Part shown: positions 56,311 through 64,000 of the stretch, piece by piece
How the letters are laid out: every line of letters begins with the position of its first letter
Position numbering within the stretch: the stretch's first letter is position 1
From: Hermetia illucens
Lineage: Eukaryota > Arthropoda > Insecta > Diptera > Stratiomyidae
DNA: 64,000 nt
Reading direction: 5' to 3'
NCBI RefSeq assembly: GCF_905115235.1
Contig: NC_051851.1
Span: 49,611,240-49,675,239, forward strand
Position numbers and translations under genes: made by a program
Notes under the pieces: generated by a model
Database searches by the model: none
The model's input: the letters and a program-made list of their open reading frames with translations, nothing else
Told to the model about the DNA's origin: nothing

Positions 56311-59300
56311 ATGTTGAAATATTGCAAGTTAATAGAGTCTTTACTTATTTTGGTCATAGTGTCAGGATCATACTTATCTGATGTGCAAGTGCCTGTGGGA
56401 AAATATCCAGGAATGGTACTTTTGACTGTAAATTTAAAAGAAATTGAATAAATTGCTGAACAAAGTTGATCATTCTAGGTGTATATCCATACAAATATAA
56501 ACAACGAGACGCACATATGCGGTGGGTCGCTAATAAATTCCGAATTTGTTCTCACTATCACAAAATGCCTGAAGCAATCAAAAAGGGAGCCTGAATTTTA
56601 TCAAATAATTGGTGGCGATTATAATTATGACATTAATTTGAATGGGAATAAGACTACTCGTCAGACAGTACATGCTGCAAAATTTTTCATAAACAGGGGT
56701 TCGCAAAACTCTCTTGCATTAATTCAGGTGAGTGTAGTGTAAATCCATATTTGTAATCCTTTGACGGCATCTTCATGTCTAACTTTCCTTCTCTATCCAC
56801 ATTAGCTGGCACGCCCAATACAGATCAACGAATATTTTCGACCTATAGAATTGGTTCAGGCAAATCCACCTAGTGATGCAGTTTGCACAGTTGTTGGATG
56901 GAACTTGAATGCTACTGGGGAGCAGGTCGACACTCTTATGACTGATTTCCGTTTAGATAGTGAACATTGCTTTTCCCTTTAGAAAACAGAGCTCCATTAT
57001 TCCACGCAATTTCTTCTTGTAACTGATGTTTTTCTGGTGCCAATGGACATATGTGAAAACTCTCAAGGAACCAAATTGAATACTGAAAAATTTATATGCG
57101 CTGAAAGTTTAGAGGAAAATCAAGGAAAAGTTCAGGTAAGTTTACAATTAGATAGGAAAAATCTCCTGAAAAGTATCAACTTATATAGGAAAGATAATAA
57201 GTAGTTTTGTCAATGAATTCCAATATTTCAAATAAATTGAAAAATACGTTTCCTATAACACCTTTTATTATTCATAACATATTACCACTGAAGCAAATGA
57301 TTTTGCAAATAGAAATCAGTGTGGGCTATCCGCTGCTCCATTCGTCTCCCAATTAAATAACTTTCGTTAAATATTTCTTTTATTAATTAAGCACTCTTGA
57401 TACTTTTACTGCTCATAATAGGAACTGGCGTCTAAAAATACACTAAAAGTATTCCCCTCTTCAATTTGACCAAATAATGAATTCAATAATGTGTTTAATA
57501 TGCCGTTTAGTCTTTTCCCAATTATTCCTCTTTATTTCACAATTCCCATCCCGTCCCTCATTCAAATACAATACTTAATACTTCAACTAATTAATGACCT
57601 AACAACTGCTCCCTTTCCCTAGTTCAATTTTAATTAAACGATTTCTATTTTTTTTAATTTTCCAATGGTGCAAGCTAGAAGAGAACCGAGCTAACCGTTC
57701 GTTGACTCTCATAAACTTGCCCATATTGCACATTATTGGGTGCAGCAGGGGTCGCTGAGGAGAATGACCTGCCGCCCACTATAAAACAATTGTACGTTGT
57801 TGTGGTGCTGAGCCCGGCATAGACTTAAACTCAAGGCCATGGACCAGGAACAAAAAGTTAGCGAACTGGGACCGGCTGATCGTTGGACAGGGGAACACTT
57901 GGACCGGAGAGTAGAGGTAGTCGAGATTTTAACCTTGTATGGGAAGATTAGTGGCGAGAGTGTCTGCGAGAATTTGAAGGTGAAAAGAAAGAAAGTGAAA
58001 ATTGTAACGTATGAGTAGTCATTTCATCAGGTATTGTAGGCATGTGTTATACCACTAGGAAAACAAACAATTATAATAATTCGGTATTTCTTTAAACAAA
58101 GTATTGGGGGGGAAATTATAAAAGGAAGAGCATCCTTTTTAAAAGTATGTTCGGAAGGTGAAAAATATTGACATCCTCCGAAATCAGCGACATTGGCACT
58201 ACTATAAAAGGAACACCAGACGTCAGAAGAACTTCAGTGTTCGGAGTAGTACCGGATCAAGGGAGTCGAAAAGATAGTGCAGTGCAAGCAATTACAATCA
58301 AATTCCTCACAAATCGGAACTTTAGAGGACGACCAACATTCCCGTAAACTCGAAAGCTGTCGAACAAGACGATGAAGTCCTCCGCATCGGCATCGCTAAT
58401 CTAAAAGCACCTCTAACTCAACACCTGCTCCGCACACGTGAGCTAGTTTCAGAGTTTTTATTGTGCTGTGTTTAAGTGTTTTATAGATTAATTTGATTGC
58501 AATGGGCACAGTTTAGAAGACGTTCAATTTTACGAATTTAATGGCAAATATGGATTAGTGAATTAGGCCGCGATGTTAGGTATGGACGGAGAAACTTAGT
58601 GGTTGATTAAGATCTCTTGGTTGAATTTTTGAGATGACGATGGATGCAGCTTGATGTTGGTGTGTAGTAATAATTGCAGCGTTAGGACAGCTCTTATGTA
58701 TATTCCTACGTAGGGGATTTTCCTTTTTCCCTTACTCCTCTCTAGTCTCGCAAAACTCATCTAGATTAGGGTCATCCTCCAGTATCATAGCCTGAGGATA
58801 TTAAGGTGAGGTGGGAACCACAGGGGCCGTGCCTCACAAAACATCTGAGGTCGTGGAAACATTGATCGAGGATGTGATCCGTCGTGGATCCTCGCGCGCG
58901 GTCGAACCGTCTTGTTTTTATTTTTCCTCTCCAGGTTTAGCCCGCGTGTTGTTTATTTCGATAGGTTCACGCGAATCCCCCTGTTTGGTTTATTTTGCAG
59001 CATCCGTCTGTCTGTCTGTCACACACCACTTTCTGAGAAACGGTTATACCAATTGACTCGAAATTCGCCCATACCTACAATAAGTAAAATCTTTTTACGT
59101 TGAGGTTAAGGGGCCCTCATACATGCGGTGTACATTTTGTTTTTTTCAGCGAATATAGTCATATTCGGAGTCAAATGAAAGGTCTCGATTAATATAATAC
59201 TTTTAGAGACTAGCGCTAGTTTTGACATTTGTTCTTTAATGCATAAAAAAACGGCTCAATGAATCACTACCATCCTAGTCTACAAACTGAATTTCTATGA

Positions 59301-61899
59301 TTGTTGTTGTCAATAAGTCGTGAAAATTTCAAAGAATTAGAATGGGAGTATTAACTATAAAATTAATTTATTAATTAATTAATTTTTAATTTTAGGTCAT
59401 TTCAAATTAACCCAAAATTCTTACCATTGGGAAAAACGGTGTCTCTAGCGAACCAGAGAATTATTGGTGCATTTCCGTACTGTTTAATTCGGGCAAATTA
59501 TTTAAAAGGGAATGGATAATCAATTTGGCTACATTGCAATCTCAAGGACATAAATTGTACATGCAATTGGCGATAATCAGAAGACCATCGGACCAAATGG
59601 CCGGATACGAGTAAGAGGGGAGAACTACCTCAAAATCCTAAAAAGATGGCGAAATTAATTGTGAAGATCCCCCGCAAATATTTAAGCTGCATCGAAGTGC
59701 TCCGTTGACACGTGCTTGCATGCCTCTATGCCATCGGGAATCTGGGGGGAGGGGCTGTTCTTTCAGCACTTCCCGTCCAGTCCAGCCCAAAAATTTAATT
59801 CAATTAACCGATGCGTGGGTCCGTAGAGCACTGAGAGTTTTGCGGGGCTAGCGAGCAGGAGCTAAACTAAAATGATATATCTAGTGAATGAAATCATATA
59901 GATTAAAATAATGTCAGAAGAAAAATTAAATAATCAAATAAAAATATAATCAAAATAAAAAATGAAAATGCAAAAAAATTAATGCAAAATAATCTGACAC
60001 CGTCTACCCGGATTAGAACAGAGCCTTGGCCTTTAAATTCAATATGAGTCGTCCCTGCAATCCGGCTGTTGTCCAGTAGAGGGAAAACTTTCTTGGTCCA
60101 CAAACGACACAGACTCTGAACAGCCCAAATTTTGTTTAAGGAATTGAGGAAAACCATCATCCATTTGACTTCGGATCGCATTAATTGGGCAGAAACTTTT
60201 TTCTCGGTTCCCGGCCCATGGATCCCTCTGTTCTGAGCTAGAACCCAAATTTACAAAAGTAGATGACTTGCGCTTTCGTCCAGGGTAGAGACAAATTATC
60301 AGATGTTGACTAAAGTTTGCTTTTGGTAGCAGCGTGACCGAAGTAGTTACTAGGTATTAGTTTCCCTCCCTGAACAACCTGCCGGGAATACTGATGGGCG
60401 CTGGGCTGCCGTTAAAAATGATTTCAGCCCTGGTGTGGATCAATTTGTCGTCTATATTCGTGGAAACCTTGAGGTTAATCGATGAACGTAAAGATCTGGG
60501 AGCTCTGTCTGCCAGTACAATGAGTGAGATACGCTGGTACTCTGTTACTAGGAACAAGTATTCCACCATTTTGTCAATATAATTTTTCTAAGCTTTCAAA
60601 ATTTTAAAAGTTCTCTATAAGCTGTTCTTAAAACCATCAAATTTTGGAATATAGACCACAATATAGAGCGGAGATTTACCTGCTGTCAGTAACAATAGCA
60701 TTAGGTTGAAACTGACCCTCCTGTGTGAAATCGTTACCTCCTCTCTCAGTATTACATTGAAGTGAATAGTTAAGATAATCAATGCATATATACTAGGAGC
60801 TATGTACAAATGGACCTATTGTGTACTCAAATGTTACTACATTAAAAATCTGCAAACCTTCGATACCAGAGGCGTTAAGGTGTGGGATCCCACTTGTTTT
60901 TGTCCTACAGGACTTGACCTTGACTATGTATATAATATATGCTTTCTCTATCACCGAGTCATTGACCTTGGTCAAAAGAGAAAGGGTCAACAGAAACGGA
61001 CCGAAGATAAGCACCATTAAAGCGAATAATCTTAGTTTGACTAGTCATCGCACTCTTCCTATTTACTATTATTACAGGAGCGTCGAACAATTTGTATATC
61101 CATTCAACATTATTTTTCTAACAGCCGCACCGAACTTGATGACGCTTTACATATTAACAGCATTAAGTCTCCTTTCGCGGTTTAGTTCAAAATCTAGAAA
61201 TGCAACTATCTCAACACCAATAAATTGAGGTTGTTCAGCGTCAATATTCTGTCTACCGTGCTATATGGGAACATTATACTTAAAGTAAATATTGTTATCC
61301 GGAAGGTCGAGATGACGTAAATCTCGTCTGCGTCGTGTTATCTGGGTATACTATCTGAAACAACGTCAAATGTCGGCTTGCTGGACTTGGATCACAAGGC
61401 ATAAGTGGCAAGCGGATAGATGTCACATTAAGAAAGGCCGATAGCTCCATTTCAGGTTATGTCATTTAATGGCATCTACTAAGCCGGGGTGACCGATGAG
61501 TGGGTCGCCTTAGAACACTGGAGGAAGAGTGCAGGTTTCTCAATCGATGAATTGCCCTGCTGTCTTGTTTTATACAAAATTTTAAAAATATGGGCTCCGA
61601 AATTCCGGAACAAATTTCCGTCCTATTGAAATGGTCGACCATTTACTACAAAACTGAAAACTTCAATACATCACCAACAATAAACATTTACGCTGCCATT
61701 CTAAAGTTAACTTTTTATTTTATAGGGGGTGGAGGGAGCTCAACTACTTTGTAACGGGAAACTTGCTGGAGTGGTGTTCTGTGGAATACAATATATGCAC
61801 AAGGATCTACCATGCGCATATCTTTCGATACCATATTATAGTAATTGGATTTATAAAACTGCTGGTAGAGGGGACGATATCAAAATTACGAAAGGGTAA
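56311..61899 (+). CDS. Secreted serine protease homologue SPH-4 (Lys/Ser/Glu in place of the triad), 5 exons, 266 aa
   Basis: Exons: 56311-56415, 56479-56727, 56806-56925, 56983-57135 and 61726-61899, all phase 0. The start is the ATG giving a clean signal segment (IESLLILVIVSGS). IVGG is YLSD in the 15-residue register before GKYPGM. His57 is Lys (LTITKCL, about residue 64), Asp102 is Ser (NSLALIQ, about 113) and GDSGGPLLCNG is GVEGAQLLCNG (Ser to Glu, about 212). CGGSL, VCTVVGWN and LLCNG mark the fold. Cys191 is lost (GKVQ). Exon 3 has the weak donor GTCGAC. Intron 4 is 4.6 kb and holds a family X copy and a family C LINE. AATAAA at 62087 fits the 3' end. The exon layout equals Tryp-2's. 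Linking the last exon across 4.6 kb rests on phase and the exact match to the family's terminal exon. Non-catalytic secreted protein, function unknown. Confidence 0.83.
57136..58984. other. SPH-4 intron 4, first part
   Basis: AT-rich to about 57660, then mixed composition. At 58205-58240 a tataaaagg box is followed about 25-30 bases later by an initiator-like ttcagtgttcgg, a promoter-like arrangement that could belong to an old retroelement end. No reading frame of note. Confidence 0.35.
58985..59265 (-). repeat. Family X repeat, copy 13
   Basis: Minus-strand copy: gtctgtctgtctgtcacaca, the gaaacggttataccaattga block, then gtcaaatgaaaggtctcgat and the gttttgacatttgttc block. The head is missing. 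A (ttaa)n-like run lies at 59358-59390. Confidence 0.75.
59266..60899. other. SPH-4 intron 4, middle part
   Basis: No gene supported. An A/T low-complexity block lies at 59920-59985. Frames at 60357-60582 on both strands are overlapping and featureless. Confidence 0.35.
60900..61230 (+). mobile_element. Non-LTR family C reverse-transcriptase fragment (SPH-4 intron 4)
   Basis: Shares with 31860-32080 the run ctatcaccgagtcattgacctt (YHRVIDL), then a shortened segment and agtttgactagtcatcgcac (LTSHR). After it come gcgtcgaacaatttgtatatcc and an NLMTLYIL-like stretch of the downstream domain. Broken. Confidence 0.6.
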
Positions 61900-62086
61900 T
61901 TTTTTTTTGATAAACATAGTTTCTAAATACGAATCGATATTTCAGCAGTGGCCACAGATTGCAAATAAGCAAAAAATCAAATGGCCTGACTAAGAAGGAC
62001 TATGTCAATCATAAGTTTAATATTTTATATGTCCTTATTATTTTTGAATATGTTTTGTAAATATGGAAAATAGATATTTAAACAGA

Positions 62087-62092
62087 AATAAA
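62087..62092 (+). terminator. Polyadenylation signal AATAAA of SPH-4
   Basis: AATAAA 188 bp after the SPH-4 stop codon in an otherwise AT-rich 3' flank. From here to 62995 no further gene is recognised; frames at 62360-62569 and 62821-63027 have no known motif. Confidence 0.55.
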
Positions 62093-62994
62093 CGCAACGA
62101 TTCAGTTGACTAGAAATTTATATGTCGTTTCTCAGTGTCCAGAGGGAAGGCGTACAATATGCTTTTCTTGCGGTGATAAAAAACCCTAGAGACCATTGTA
62201 CCTGTTTGGAACATTCCCTAAAACTACCAATCTTTACTCAATTCTAAAACCAGATTATCTGTATGCACATATTCTGGCATTCACGTGAGATGATGAAACT
62301 CCCTCTCTCAGTCTCTTTATCGACTGGTGATTCTCCTGCGCTATCTCCATTAATACCCATTGTCGAACATTGTGCTTTCAATATCATCAACAGGGAGTCA
62401 ATCTGAAATGCTCTTTGCAGTAGGGTTTAGCGGAATTCTGGTAAAGCAAGTAGCTATTACCAGGGCGATATGTAAGGACCCAAAATGTCAGACGCATCGT
62501 TGCGGTTCAATCTTTCAAGAAATCGAAACCCCACTGAGGCGTAAATGGCACATAAATATAATTCATTAGCGGCACGAATACCTCGCAGGAGATTATAATA
62601 ACAAGACTGATGACCATTTTACTTCAAACCTTGAATTCAGGCAAAAAAACAAGGAATTATCATGGAGAACCTGGAGTATAGTATGAACTCTTCGAGGCTG
62701 CAATACTCCCAAGATTCTGGATCAGATATTTGGCCAATGAGCTGTGATGCGAAGTCAAAAGACAACAAATAGGAGCTATTCTGGAAAAAAATTAAAAGGC
62801 GCATAGAATTTACTCTGAAAATGGAAAAGGAAGGGAGAGATTCATTTCTTAGACTCAGAAATAACCAGAAAAGAAGGATATTTTTAAATACAGGAAACCA
62901 GTACAGGAAATCAACTAATAAACCTTCACGTAAACCTCAAATCACGATTTTCATCGCCACAACATCGCTCGTGATTAAGAGGGGACAAAAGGAA

Positions 62995-63675
62995 ACAAGT
63001 CGGGAAACCGGAAGCTGGACGCGTTAGGTATGAACGGTTTTGTGTATTTTTTATATAAAAATATTTGGGTGGGCATTTGTCCCATTAGAACATAGTTCGT
63101 AATATATACATATATTATGTGAGAATAGCCACTTTGGGGTGATACTGACATTCAAAGGCTTGGATTTGCGCAGAAGGGACAACTTTATAACTTTGTTACT
63201 AATAGTGCGATTTCCACCATACTCGGTATGATTGTGCTCTACCTTATAGTGTACATTGCTAAAAATTTGGTGATTCTTGGGTGAACTTAAGAGGGAATTT
63301 GCAGCCAATTACTAAAAATTATAGAAATATAGTATTATTCCCTTTATTTGAAGAGATGTCGGTATGAAGGGTATTTCGGAGTCTAGACACCATATGGTGG
63401 CAGCCTCCTGATTTTTTCCAGATTTTTCGGTTGGGTAGTTTCTAAAAATGGGTTCGTGAAAAAAATGATAACTTTGGCCCCCCGCACTTCCCATCTTTCC
63501 AACAGGTGTCAAAATTAAGACCGCCATCTGACTACTAATCGAGACCTTTCGTTCGATACCCCACATGACTATATTTGGTGAAAAAAATTAGCACCCCCCT
63601 TTTGCATATGTAGAGACCCCTCCTTAAGTTCGACTTAGAATAAAGTAATTCACTGTTTGCGTGAGCTCGGTTTAT
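62995..63675 (+). repeat. Family X repeat, copy 14
   Basis: Nearly full-length: acaagtcgggaaaccggaag head, aacggttttgtgta, the tatgtgagaatagccacttt block, tttgttactaatagtgcgat, ggtatttcggagtctag, the ccccccgcacttcccatc-type block and gattcactgtttgcgtgagc. It stops just before the (GACA)n end. Confidence 0.8.
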
Positions 63676-63884
63676 ATTTGTTTGAACAGCATTATCAGGC
63701 GATTTCGTTCCAGCGTTTCCTGATCCCTCCTTATTGAACTATGGGCGAAAGCTGATGAAATCAATTTCCTATGGCACATCTACATACAATATATGCTTCT
63801 TCTCTTCGAAACCTTTCTTTTATCAGCTGGAATCAAACGGATGTCATACGCTTAAAGGGCACCGAAAGAATCTGTAAACACAAA

Positions 63885-64000
63885 CAAAATCTGTAAAACA
63901 AACGGAAATATCTGTAAACACCATATGATAGCAGCTTAGTGATTTTTTTCTAAGGTTGAGTAGCTTCTAAAATGGCTCTCTTAATCTCTTTTCAGCCCTC
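63885..64000 (+). repeat. Family X repeat, copy 15 (runs off the window)
   Basis: The accatatgatagcagcttag and ttttttctaaggttgagtag segments match the central part of family X. Truncated by the window edge. Confidence 0.5.

Noticed and set aside
59410-59610. Possible extra protease exon inside SPH-4 intron 4 (frame with NYWCISVLFNSGKLF)
   Set aside because: A vague resemblance to the segment before His57, but no CGGSL, no AAHC equivalent and no splice pair; SPH-4 is complete without it.

Overview
The window is animal nuclear DNA, most likely from a fly (Diptera). The evidence is an AT-rich, intron-bearing genome, very short GT-AG introns (many 54-67 bp), secreted trypsin-like genes, and a dense load of mariner, non-LTR (RTE, R1, Jockey-like), Ty3/gypsy-like and (GACA)n-bearing repeat sequence. 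I cannot name the species.

The host content I can support is one serine-protease cluster of six genes, assembled here exon by exon from splice sites, reading phase and family motifs. In order: SPH-1 (1641-5182, +), SPH-2 (10412-16450, +), SPH-3 (27011-25313, -), Tryp-1 (46582-38902, -), Tryp-2 (46815-47990, +) and SPH-4 (56311-61899, +). The two trypsins are intact and divergently transcribed across about 230 bp. They keep the activation motif, the His-Asp-Ser triad and a trypsin-type Asp189. The four others are secreted, full-length serine protease homologues with open exons and usable splice sites. All four have lost the IVGG activation N-terminus, and each has a different set of replacements in the triad: SPH-1 has Asp for Ser; SPH-2 has Ser for His and Ala for Ser; SPH-3 has Cys/Asn/Tyr; SPH-4 has Lys/Ser/Glu. 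Two exon layouts (six exons and five exons) alternate along the cluster, and each layout includes one active trypsin. The simplest reading is a founding trypsin pair that duplicated, with most copies turned into non-catalytic secreted proteins.

The space between and inside these genes is mostly old mobile DNA. A cecropia-type mariner opens the window (1-945), and a DD37D-type mariner remnant lies near 9.6 kb. About 15 copies of one non-coding repeat ('family X': conserved head, (GACA)n tract, terminal hairpin) lie in both orientations. It resembles the DINE-1/mini-me (Helentron-related) repeats of flies. Non-LTR elements fall into several families: RTE (28.2-29.5, 39.5-41.05 and 49.15-50.06 kb); 'family B' with a GIVCLIHKKGD-type reverse transcriptase (17.5-19.4, 50.35-51.85 kb and three 3' tails); 'family C' (31.4-32.1, 43.1, 60.9 kb); R1-like pieces (35.7, 37.1, 41.7 kb); an RNase H-bearing element (34.6-35.3 kb); and a Jockey-like element (44.2-45.6 kb). 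Ty3/gypsy-like fossils lie at 20.3-21.2 and 53.3-54.9 kb. A tRNA-derived SINE with a near-perfect target-site duplication sits inside a family X copy at 22.2 kb. Introns of Tryp-1, SPH-1, SPH-2 and SPH-4 have swollen to 1.6-5 kb through such insertions.

A candidate small secreted cysteine-containing protein lies at 48614-48955. Three perfect inverted repeats (11281, 17204, 53673) are not explained by the annotated genes. Long stretches at 12.2-15.2, 32.1-33.2, 37.6-38.5, 54.9-56.3 and 57.1-60.9 kb hold little I can identify.
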